The notes beneath the pieces were generated by a model. The model made no database searches and was not told the DNA's origin. It saw only the letters and a program-made list of their open reading frames with translations. The position numbers and the translations under genes were made by a program. A stretch of 9,300 nucleotides of DNA from an uncultured Oscillospiraceae bacterium (lineage in GTDB: Bacteria > Bacillota_A > Clostridia > Oscillospirales > Oscillospiraceae), in the NCBI GenBank assembly GCA_900754605.1, contig CAAEDK010000148.1:1-9300 (forward strand), written 5' to 3'. Below are positions 1 through 5,738 of this stretch, one piece after another; position 1 is the first letter of the stretch, and the number at the start of each line of letters is the position of its first letter.

Positions 1-132
1 AATCAGATGGGGATGCACGATACCTTCGGCCTGCTGATGAACGCACTGGGGGCGGAGATGGAATTGCAGAACGACCCGAGCAAGGTAATTGCAATGTCAA
101 AAGCCGCCGGGCTTGATTTCCTGAATTTTTAA
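1..132 (+). CDS. 3' end of an unrecognised protein-coding gene (partial)
   Basis: An open frame enters from the left edge and ends at TAA (130-132), giving the last 43 residues of a protein. The fragment is mostly helix-compatible. It contains the stretch LLMNALGAEMEL and ends in KAAGLDFLNF. I do not recognise a family from this piece. The next start codon lies 32 bases downstream on the same strand with no terminator between, so the two genes may share a transcript. That it is coding rests on an uninterrupted frame of 43 codons, a natural amino-acid composition and the close same-strand neighbour. Confidence 0.55.
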   Translation, partial: NQMGMHDTFGLLMNALGAEMELQNDPSKVIAMSKAAGLDFLNF

Positions 133-164
133 TTGGGCCGACAATGGCCAGATCAGGTGAGACA

Positions 165-782
165 ATGAACTTGGAACAAAATGAAGAACTGGCGAAGCAA
201 ATCCTTCGCACCGGCATGTACGCAAATCTGTATGATAAAGAAACAACATACGGGTACCTGACCTATTTAACCTACCGGGTGGAGGACACGCTGTTCACCT
301 GGAAAAAGGAAAGCGATGCGGACGGTTTTTGGGCCGACCTCACATGGGAGGAATATATTGCCTTTTTGCAGCGGGAAAAAACATTGCTTTTGGCGGCCCA
401 AAGGGTGCTGCTCAGCACCGTGATGGCGTTCCCTGTCTCCGCATTTGACTTTACATTGGAAGAAGCGGAAGTGGACTTTCCCGTAACGCGTTATGACAGC
501 GCCGGGATGCTCCATATGGCAAAGCTCTATTCCTTCGAGAACTGCATCTCAATCGTGGAGTTTCTGATGTTCCGGGCAGAGAGGGCGTATTATCCATTAT
601 GGAAGGAGCAGCGGGGACCCCACTACACATGGGAGCTTTATATCGTGGAGCTGCTTCACAGCCGAAGGGAATTTGTGGACCCCTTATCAAGAGCCTTCCG
701 CAACGCACTGGTCCAATTGGACTTTCTCCCGGCGTGGCAGATAATCTATCCGACCATTCAAGGGGATACAGAGATAGGATGA
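165..782 (+). CDS. hypothetical protein of unknown family, 205 aa
   Basis: Soluble-looking protein of unknown function. I choose the ATG at 165 because AGGTGAG lies at 155-161, three bases upstream. An in-frame ATG at 144 would add only seven residues and has no visible ribosome binding site. There is no signal peptide or long hydrophobic segment. The protein is rich in aromatic and acidic residues (YGYLTYLTYRVEDTLFTW near the N-terminus) and has two similar short segments, LTWEEYIAFLQRE and YTWELYIVELLHSRR. Each has the form TWE-x-YI followed by a helix, suggesting an internal duplication of a helical unit. That duplication is my inference. No catalytic motif is apparent. It follows a partial gene on the same strand and is followed by a regulator remnant and a terminator. 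I cannot name a family. Confidence 0.7.
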   Translation: MNLEQNEELAKQILRTGMYANLYDKETTYGYLTYLTYRVEDTLFTWKKESDADGFWADLTWEEYIAFLQREKTLLLAAQRVLLSTVMAFPVSAFDFTLEEAEVDFPVTRYDSAGMLHMAKLYSFENCISIVEFLMFRAERAYYPLWKEQRGPHYTWELYIVELLHSRREFVDPLSRAFRNALVQLDFLPAWQIIYPTIQGDTEIG

Positions 783-869
783 GTCGGAGACCGAGATTAT
801 ACTGTGGCTGAATCTTGAAAGGCGGTAAGGGATGCAAGGAGTGGGAAGACGGTACCCAAGCACAGGTAA

Positions 870-992
870 AACGCACTCCTGACGATGATCAATATTATCA
901 TCCAGCTCCGCCAGAAGATAGAACCAAACAACCCCGTCCGCACTGTCCCTGACAGCGTCTATAGGTTTGAGAACCTCTCAATAATAAAATGA
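870..992 (+). pseudogene. remnant of an OmpR/PhoB-type response regulator, C-terminal DNA-binding end
   Basis: The frame opening after a TAA at 867-869 reads to TGA at 990-992. From the ATG at 885 it encodes 35 residues containing LRQKIEPNNPVRTV followed by VYRFE. In OmpR/PhoB-type winged-helix domains the recognition helix and closing hairpin typically read L-R-x-K-I-E-P, then R-T-V-x-G-x-G-Y-R-F. Here the two glycines before YRF are replaced and the piece is only about the last 35 residues. There is no receiver domain or winged-helix start upstream in any frame, and stops lie upstream in this one. I therefore read it as a decayed 3' end, sitting directly against the terminator at 993-1029 that may once have been its own. 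A chance resemblance is possible. Confidence 0.4.
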
Positions 993-1029
993 AAAATCCC
1001 TGCAGATTTGCCGAATCTGCGGGGATTTT
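993..1029. terminator. bidirectional intrinsic terminator
   Basis: A hairpin has arms 993-1008 and 1014-1029 with a 5-base loop: GCAGATT/AATCTGC, one T-G pair, CCC/GGG, then an A/T-rich base. The A-run on the left and T-run on the right let it work on both strands. It would end the + transcript from the left and the - strand gene that stops at 1048. Confidence 0.8.
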
Positions 1030-1047
1030 CTATTTCTTATTTTGGGC

Positions 1048-1551
1048 TCAATCGGTATCCATAAAATACTCCGCTGCCCGATATTCCAATTCCATCAAAC
1101 TGTGGATGCGATACCTCTCAATTTTGTGTCGGAGATCTGGCAGTCGCAAGAAAAAATTCGACCACAGTTCTTGCCTGTCATAGTCCTTCTGATAGCGGTC
1201 CAAGGAATAATTGAACATCAGCCGGTAGGACAAGGCAGCCGTGCGGAGTCTGTGTTTATATCCCTTGGGCGCTCTATCCCGAGAAAACAGATAAGCCACC
1301 ATATCCATGATGCGCCGCTCTGTCATATAGGCGCTTCCCAATGTAATCGGGTGCCAGCGGTAGTAATCGTATTCTGATGGGTCATACCGCTTTGACAGGG
1401 AATCGTTTTGAAACGCCATAACGGATAGCTCAGGATACAGATGGCAGAGCTGATTAAGCGCACGGATATTTTTCCGCTTGTGCGCAATGTGATAGTAATA
1501 GATGAAATCCTCCAGGCTGATTTGCGGGTGGGTGACATTCAGCCGCCTCAT
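1048..1551 (-). CDS. hypothetical protein of unknown family, 167 aa
   Basis: Unknown protein. I place the start at the ATG at 1551 because the - strand carries AAGGAG at 1560-1565, eight bases upstream. The longer frame to 1620 lacks such a site and would cover the -10 element at 1604-1609. The protein begins MRRLNVTHPQISLEDF and is predicted helical throughout. It is very rich in Tyr, Arg and His (FIYYYHIAHKRKN, EYDYYRWHP, RLMFNYSLDRYQKDYDR), with no hydrophobic segment or signal peptide. The abundance of basic and aromatic residues would suit a nucleic-acid-binding or helical-repeat protein, but this is speculation. It is transcribed away from the XRE regulator gene at 1718 and ends just before the terminator at 993-1029. 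Confidence 0.75.
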   Translation of the reverse strand: MRRLNVTHPQISLEDFIYYYHIAHKRKNIRALNQLCHLYPELSVMAFQNDSLSKRYDPSEYDYYRWHPITLGSAYMTERRIMDMVAYLFSRDRAPKGYKHRLRTAALSYRLMFNYSLDRYQKDYDRQELWSNFFLRLPDLRHKIERYRIHSLMELEYRAAEYFMDTD

Positions 1552-1603
1552 GATTCCACTCCTTTGTATTCCGCCGCACATGGAAAATACTTCTTGCAAA
1601 GAA

Positions 1604-1633
1604 AGTATAATCACAAACATATATAAAAGTCAA
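1604..1633 (-). promoter_or_regulatory. sigma-A-type promoter for the 1048-1551 gene
   Basis: On the - strand, TTGACT (1628-1633) and TATACT (1604-1609) are separated by 18 bases. Each hexamer differs from consensus at one base. The expected transcript start is near 1597, about 45 bases before the ATG at 1551. Confidence 0.65.
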
Positions 1634-1717
1634 TGGTAATACTATATTTATCACACTGTATGAAGGCCGACATTTTCGATAAAATAAAACAAATACACGC
1701 GGGAAGGATTTGACGCC

Positions 1718-2059
1718 TTGGAATACAGAGTGGATGAACGGGCAAAGCGGATTGCCCGCAAGCTGCGCAAAATCAGAGAGCTGAAGGGGCTGACCCGCGA
1801 AAAATTCTGTGAGCCCTTGGGTGAGAACAGCGATTACTGGGGGCTGATCGAGCGAGGTGAGCAGCCAATCAGCCTGCCCAAACTGCTCCAGGTATGCGAG
1901 GTTTACCAGATCCCTATTGAGAGCGTCGTGGTACTGGACTATCAAATACAGGACAACGGCCGAGTACGGGAGGACATTGACGGACTTTTGGGACAGTGCA
2001 ATGAGTATCAGCTTGAAGTGATCCGCAAATTTATTTCGGATATTGCCATGACGCTATAA
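1718..2059 (+). CDS. XRE-family helix-turn-helix transcriptional regulator, 113 aa
   Basis: Small DNA-binding regulator of the phage Cro/C1 (XRE) type. Residues about 11-66 form the five-helix domain: AKRIARKLRKIRELKGLTREKF, then the turn and recognition helix around NSDYWGLIERGEQPIS, then LPKLLQVCEVYQIPIE. The ERGEQPISLPKLLQVCEVY segment is the strongest family signature. A C-terminal tail of about 40 residues is probably helical and may allow dimerisation. I use the TTG at 1718 because AAGGA lies at 1704-1708, nine bases upstream. A GTG at 1730 is the alternative. The gene is divergent from 1048-1551 across 166 bases, so it may control that gene, itself, or both. I found no matching operator and no clear promoter of its own. 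Confidence 0.88.
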   Translation: MEYRVDERAKRIARKLRKIRELKGLTREKFCEPLGENSDYWGLIERGEQPISLPKLLQVCEVYQIPIESVVVLDYQIQDNGRVREDIDGLLGQCNEYQLEVIRKFISDIAMTL

Positions 2060-2105
2060 AGTACCGAATCCACCCTGATCATCAGGCGGAGTTCGGTACT
2101 TTTTG
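2058..2105. terminator. intrinsic terminator overlapping the XRE gene stop codon
   Basis: AAAGTACCGAA (2058-2068) pairs perfectly with TTCGGTACTTT (2092-2102), followed by further T bases. The left arm includes the last two bases of the regulator's TAA. The - strand also ends in a short T-run, so the hairpin could serve as terminator for the MATE gene that stops at 2194. Confidence 0.85.
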
Positions 2106-2193
2106 TGTAGTAGCCATGGCTGCCTGTGAAAACGACCGTCCGCAGGCCGGCTTTAACAACTTATTTTGAACAGCAAGTACCAGTATGATACTG

Positions 2194-3597
2194 TCAGGGA
2201 TTGCGGCTGCCTGGGTATTTCCCCCCAGCACAATCAACCTCACTATTTTGCAGTTGCCGATCTGTCTGCCGCATGACTTTACGGTATAACAAAACTGCAA
2301 CCAGAGCCGCCAGCGCCTCCGCTACGGGAAACGCCGCCCACACACCATTCAGCCCCCAGGACAAAGAAAATACCATAGCCAGAGGTGGGATCACAAGGAG
2401 CTGACGAAGCAGAGAAATGCTCAAGGAATACAGTCCTTTCCCAAGAGCCTCAAAACAGCCGGCCATTACCGTCCCCAGGGTGGATACCAAAAATCCCAGG
2501 CTTGTAATACGCAGCATAGGCACCCCGACAGCTATCATGGCTTCATCCGCATCGAAAAGGCCCATAATCTGCCGTGGGACACCCCAAGCGATCAGGGTGC
2601 CCAATGCCATAATGATGGCGGTCAAAGCGAGACTCCATCGGATGACAAGATGAAGTCTCCTTCCTTGGCCCGCTCCGTAGTTATAACTCACAATGGGCCT
2701 CATGCCCTGAATCAGACCATTACCAGGCATATACACAAAGGTTTGCAGCTTGAAGTACAATCCAAATGCTGCCACGGCCAATGTGTGGAGACCCACCAGC
2801 AGTGCGTTCAGGATACTCACCAGCAGACTGGGCATCGCGGTCATCAACCCGGAGGGGACTCCCACTGCGTAAATTCTTTTGGCGATTCCGGCATCGATCT
2901 TCATATCTTTTCGGGTAATACGAATTCCCGTTCTGGTCCGAAGAAAGCAGAACACCGCCAAACCACAGGCTGTCATCTGTCCAGTTACCGTAGCAACAGC
3001 AGCGCCGGTAACTCCCATAGCGGGCAGTCCGAACATGCCGAAGATCAGAATCGGGTCGAGGATGATGTTTACAATCGCCCCTACGCCTTGCAAAATCATC
3101 GGTACGACCATGTTCCCAACCGCTTGGAACAGTTTTTCGATAAATATATGATACAGGCTGCCAAAGGACAGACAGATCACAATGCGGGTGTAGTTGACAC
3201 TCATCTGCAGGATCTCTGGATCATTGGTAAACATATGTAAAAATGGCTCACTGCCGAAAAGCCCAACCAATATGAAAATAACAGCATGGATAGTGGTAAA
3301 GATGACCCCCATGGAAGCGGCTTGATCCACCCTGTGCTGGTTCCCTTCCCCCAGGTTGCGAGCGATATAGGCGTTGATTCCTACGCCAAAGCCAACAGCG
3401 ACTGCCAACACAAGATTTTGCAGGGGATAAGCCAAAGAAACCGCGGTAAGTGCATCATTGCTGAGCCAGGCCACAAATATGCTGTCTACTACATTGTATA
3501 GAGATTGGATGAGCATGGACAGAATAGACGGCACCGACATGCTCACCAGCAGTGGCAAAATCGGTTTTGTCCCCATTAGATTTTTGGCGTTAGTCAA
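2194..3597 (-). CDS. MATE-family multidrug efflux transporter (MATE 1), 467 aa
   Basis: Integral membrane exporter, expected to use a sodium or proton gradient to expel cationic drugs or metabolites. The length and about twelve hydrophobic segments fit the family, in two related halves. The N-half starts near LVSMSVPSILSMLIQSLYN and contains DSIFVAWLSNDALTAVSLAYPL, then the cytoplasmic loop ARNLGEGNQHR. The C-half contains GVPSGLMTAMPSLLVSILNA and the typical MRPIVSYNYGAGQGRR motif. It looks closest to MepA-like members, but substrate cannot be read from sequence. The start is a TTG at 3597, with GAGGAGG at 3608-3614 ten bases upstream. An internal ATG at codon 8 has no such site. It has its own promoter (3720-3749) and an attenuator-like leader, and follows marR-MATE 2 on the same strand. 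Confidence 0.93.
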   Translation of the reverse strand: MTNAKNLMGTKPILPLLVSMSVPSILSMLIQSLYNVVDSIFVAWLSNDALTAVSLAYPLQNLVLAVAVGFGVGINAYIARNLGEGNQHRVDQAASMGVIFTTIHAVIFILVGLFGSEPFLHMFTNDPEILQMSVNYTRIVICLSFGSLYHIFIEKLFQAVGNMVVPMILQGVGAIVNIILDPILIFGMFGLPAMGVTGAAVATVTGQMTACGLAVFCFLRTRTGIRITRKDMKIDAGIAKRIYAVGVPSGLMTAMPSLLVSILNALLVGLHTLAVAAFGLYFKLQTFVYMPGNGLIQGMRPIVSYNYGAGQGRRLHLVIRWSLALTAIIMALGTLIAWGVPRQIMGLFDADEAMIAVGVPMLRITSLGFLVSTLGTVMAGCFEALGKGLYSLSISLLRQLLVIPPLAMVFSLSWGLNGVWAAFPVAEALAALVAVLLYRKVMRQTDRQLQNSEVDCAGGKYPGSRNP

Positions 3598-3629
3598 TGC
3601 AAAACAGCCTCCTCATATTAAAATTAAAA

Positions 3630-3677
3630 GGCTATATATTTTCCTGTTTGTAATCAGAAACAGGAAAATATATAGCC
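3630..3677 (-). terminator. perfect 20-bp hairpin with T-rich tail, candidate transcription attenuator
   Basis: Arms 3630-3649 and 3658-3677 are exact reverse complements, with an 8-base loop. On the - strand the hairpin is followed by TTTTAATTTTAA, which makes it an intrinsic terminator in that direction only. On the + strand it is followed by CCTTGGAATTG, with no T-run. It lies after the MATE 1 promoter and before its ribosome binding site, so it should stop MATE 1 transcripts unless it is disrupted. It also sits downstream of MATE 2 and could end read-through from that operon. Confidence 0.8.
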
Positions 3678-3694
3678 CTTGGAATTGTTATCAT
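3632..3694 (-). CDS. putative 20-residue leader peptide upstream of MATE 1
   Basis: On the - strand an ATG at 3694 opens a 20-codon frame ending at TAG (3632-3634). It begins MITIPRAIYF and ends in DYKQENI. It starts about 19 bases after the predicted transcript start. Its codons from GCT through ATA lie in the 20-bp terminator-like hairpin, and its stop codon sits two bases before the end of the 3' arm. A ribosome translating it would therefore melt the hairpin. That geometry matches known leader-peptide attenuators such as the one before tet(M) in Tn916 (established). That this frame is translated is my inference. Its weakness is the lack of a good Shine-Dalgarno sequence: only GTGG lies upstream, and a small hairpin could include the ATG. 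Confidence 0.5.
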   Translation of the reverse strand: MITIPRAIYFPVSDYKQENI

Positions 3695-3719
3695 ACAACC
3701 ACGATGTCAAGCGTTTTTT

Positions 3720-3749
3720 ATGATAGCATCCACCTATCAGAATTGTCAA
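3720..3749 (-). promoter_or_regulatory. promoter for MATE 1, with inverted repeat between the hexamers
   Basis: On the - strand, a perfect TTGACA (3744-3749) and TATCAT (3720-3725) are 18 bases apart. The -35 begins only eight bases after the MATE 2 stop codon. TGATAG (3721-3726) and CTATCA (3734-3739) form a 6-bp inverted repeat with a 7-bp spacer that covers most of the -10, so a repressor site is possible. The predicted transcript start is near 3713. Confidence 0.7.
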
Positions 3750-3757
3750 GTGATACT

Positions 3758-5074
3758 TTACTCATGAGAGGGAAGCTGATGTTCCAGCGTTCTGTTTTTA
3801 TGGATTAGAAGTAAACTGAGCAGCATGGCAATGATTTGGGACAAAGGGACAGAAACCCAGGTTCCATTCACACTCCCCATGGCATTTGGGAGGATCAGGA
3901 GCAGGATGCAGAGCGTCAACGGCTCCCCATAGATCAGAATATAGGCCCAGAGATTTTTCCCAGTCGCATAGAAATAGGCGGTGGTCACTCTGGACACGCT
4001 GACAAAGACAAAGCCGATAATGAAGATCGGCAGGATCTGTGCCACAAGCATCGTCACCTGCTCGGAGGCGCCGAACAGATGGGCCGCGCTGCCCCGCAGC
4101 AGGAAAAGGACGACCGAGCAGACAACCGCTACTCCAAAGGCGAAGCGATACGCCAGATCGCGCACCGCTTTTGTGGTATCATGCTTGCCCTCCCCATAGG
4201 CCAGGCTGATGAGCGGCTGACTCCCGTCGCTGACGCCCTGCATCAGCAGCATGACCACAGCAGAAATATAGCTGATCGGCGCATAGCAGGTCACAGCGAT
4301 ATTCCCGCCGAAAATCACGGCGCTCTTATTGAGCAGGATCAGGGTGATATTGGGCGAATAGGTCAGGCCAAAGGGAGAAAGGCCCACTCCCAGAATGCGG
4401 GATGCAAGATATCCCCCCTCTCCGTCAAACTGAAATGAAGGCGCGTGCTTTTTGAGGACAAAGAATACAAGGCAGACCAGAAAGGTCATCGCCTGGCCGA
4501 TTGCCGTTGCGACGGCAGCCCCCATCATCCCCCAAGGCAGCACCCATACGAACAGGTAGTCCAGGACAATGTTCGTGATAAAGCCTGTCACCATGGCCGC
4601 CATGGCCGTGACCGCTCCGCCCATGTTGCGGATGAAAGGAACCAGGCCAGTTCCCGCGATCTGGAATACCGCCCCATAGCTGACAAAGCGCAGGTACTCG
4701 CTGCTGTACTCCAGTATCTCGCCGGACGCGCCGAACAGACCCAGGATCTGAGGACCGGCGAACAGGAACAGGGCGGTAAAGAGAATGCTGAAGCCGCCCA
4801 GCAGGAGGATCGCCATACCCATGTACTGCCTGCCGCGGTTTTCATTTTGATTCCCGGCGTTGATGGCGTACTCGATTGCGCCGCCCATGCCGATGCCGGT
4901 GCCTACCGCCTGCAGAAAAGCCGTCAGCGGATAGGCGATGTTGACTGCGGCCAGGGCGTCGTCCCCCATCGCATTTCCAACAAAGAACCCATCGGCAATC
5001 GCGTAGATGCCGGACAACGCAAAGGCCAGCATGGATGGGATGACAAACCGGAAAAACTCTTTGCGAATGTGCAT
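3758..5074 (-). CDS. MATE-family multidrug efflux transporter (MATE 2), 438 aa, in operon with marR
   Basis: Integral membrane exporter of the MATE family with about twelve hydrophobic segments. The N-half opens with EFFRFVIPSMLAFALSGIYAIADGFFVGNAMGDDALAAVNIAYPL. The DGFFVGN...DALAAVNIAYP pattern is the family hallmark. The C-half contains GVSDGSQPLISLAYGEGKHD, equivalent to the conserved QP-x-x-SYNYGAG motif. Length is normal. The ATG at 5074 starts one base after the marR stop codon (TGA-A-ATG), so translation is probably coupled, with GGGAGG inside the end of marR as the ribosome binding site. Pairing with a MarR regulator suggests that it is induced by compounds that bind the repressor and may be exported (inference). 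It is only distantly similar to MATE 1, so this is not a recent tandem duplication. Confidence 0.93.
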   Translation of the reverse strand: MHIRKEFFRFVIPSMLAFALSGIYAIADGFFVGNAMGDDALAAVNIAYPLTAFLQAVGTGIGMGGAIEYAINAGNQNENRGRQYMGMAILLLGGFSILFTALFLFAGPQILGLFGASGEILEYSSEYLRFVSYGAVFQIAGTGLVPFIRNMGGAVTAMAAMVTGFITNIVLDYLFVWVLPWGMMGAAVATAIGQAMTFLVCLVFFVLKKHAPSFQFDGEGGYLASRILGVGLSPFGLTYSPNITLILLNKSAVIFGGNIAVTCYAPISYISAVVMLLMQGVSDGSQPLISLAYGEGKHDTTKAVRDLAYRFAFGVAVVCSVVLFLLRGSAAHLFGASEQVTMLVAQILPIFIIGFVFVSVSRVTTAYFYATGKNLWAYILIYGEPLTLCILLLILPNAMGSVNGTWVSVPLSQIIAMLLSLLLIHKNRTLEHQLPSHE

Positions 5075-5075
5075 T

Positions 5076-5510
5076 TCAACCGCTTACCTCCCTGAAATGC
5101 CGGTTATAGAGGGCGGTGTGCTCAATCAACTGTTCCGCCCGGTCCAGTCCCAGCCGGAGCCAAACCTGTGCCTCGTGCTCCTGAAGCGCCTGGGCGATCT
5201 GCGCCGCCTGTGCGCTCCCCTCGGGAGTCAGAGAAAGTTTCCTGCTTCTGCGGTCCTGCTCCGAGACCTTGAGCTCCAGCCATCCCTTGTCTGTCAGCGT
5301 TTTGATAATCGCATTGACGGTCTGCTTGGGGATCGCAAACCGCTGGCAGATGTCTTTTTGGAGCACCGTGCCGTCAGCCTCGACAATCGAAAGGATCACC
5401 AGCAACTCATAAAGGGACATTCCCCGCTGCCGGGCCCAGGTTTCATAGAGCTGGTTGGTTTCAATCCACAGGGCATTATATTGAGCGCTGAGCTGATGTA
5501 GTTGATCCAT
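5076..5510 (-). CDS. MarR-family winged-helix transcriptional regulator, 144 aa
   Basis: DNA-binding repressor of the MarR type, usually a dimer released by small phenolic or drug ligands. Helices at about 1-45 (LYETWARQRGMSLYELLVILSIV) are followed by the HTH at about 50-75 (LQKDICQRFAIPKQTVNAIIKTL) and the wing at about 80-98, with the signature DRRSRKLSLTPEG. The C-terminal helix supplies dimerisation. The ATG at 5510 has AAGGAG (5518-5523) seven bases upstream. It is the first gene of a two-gene operon with MATE 2. The perfect inverted repeat at 5522-5553, over the -10 and the ribosome binding site, suggests autoregulation. The length is typical and no key residue appears lost. Confidence 0.93.
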   Translation of the reverse strand: MDQLHQLSAQYNALWIETNQLYETWARQRGMSLYELLVILSIVEADGTVLQKDICQRFAIPKQTVNAIIKTLTDKGWLELKVSEQDRRSRKLSLTPEGSAQAAQIAQALQEHEAQVWLRLGLDRAEQLIEHTALYNRHFREVSG

Positions 5511-5521
5511 AGGCCATCTCC

Positions 5522-5553
5522 TTATAATTAGTCTATATCGGGACTAATTATAA
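5522..5553. promoter_or_regulatory. perfect inverted repeat, probable MarR operator
   Basis: TTATAATTAGTC (5522-5533) and GACTAATTATAA (5542-5553) are exact reverse complements separated by TATATCGG. On the - strand the right arm covers the -10 hexamer, and the left arm overlaps the marR ribosome binding site. Binding here would block transcription of marR-MATE 2. That the binder is the adjacent MarR protein is an inference from position. Confidence 0.75.
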
Positions 5554-5576
5554 AATGGAAACAGGCAGATTGTCAA
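5547..5576 (-). promoter_or_regulatory. consensus promoter for marR-MATE 2
   Basis: On the - strand, TTGACA (5571-5576) and TATAAT (5547-5552) both match consensus exactly, with an 18-base spacer. The expected transcript start is near 5540, inside the inverted repeat. Such a strong promoter fits a gene that is normally repressed. Confidence 0.85.
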
Positions 5577-5667
5577 GACCTCTCTCATCGGTTGGATAGT
5601 GGCAGCTTAAATTTATGGGCTTTGTCCCACTTAGTTTTTTGCTGGGATACACATGAAATTCATGCGC

Positions 5668-5696
5668 TTGACTTTTGAGACCGCTTCTTTTATACT
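5668..5696 (+). promoter_or_regulatory. promoter for the cytidylate-kinase-like gene
   Basis: TTGACT (5668-5673) and TATACT (5691-5696) are 17 bases apart, each one base from consensus. Upstream of the -35 sits a 13-base palindrome, CATGAAATTCATG (5652-5664), a possible regulator site. The transcript start should lie near 5703. Confidence 0.75.
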
Positions 5697-5738
5697 GAAC
5701 TAAAAAGTACAGAAACAGACTTTTGAAAGGATCGCCTT

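Noticed and set aside
815..952. A TTG-started + frame of 45 codons (CKEWEDGTQAQVKR...)
   Set aside because: It has no ribosome binding site and no recognisable family, and it overlaps the response-regulator-like frame, which has a better protein signature.
2650..3240. A + frame of 196 codons
   Set aside because: It is antisense to MATE 1, with a His/Gln/Ser-rich composition and no family motif.
3705..3710. A second TTGACA on the - strand in the MATE 1 leader
   Set aside because: No acceptable -10 lies 16-18 bases downstream (CAATTC at 17), while the TTGACA at 3744-3749 has TATCAT at the right distance.
4445..5095. A long + frame of 216 codons
   Set aside because: It is antisense to MATE 2, with a composition rich in His, Gln, Arg and Asp, typical of the reverse of a membrane-protein gene.
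5613..5638. A small TGGG/CCCA hairpin followed by T bases
   Set aside because: It has only four base pairs and lies between divergent promoters, with no gene for it to terminate.
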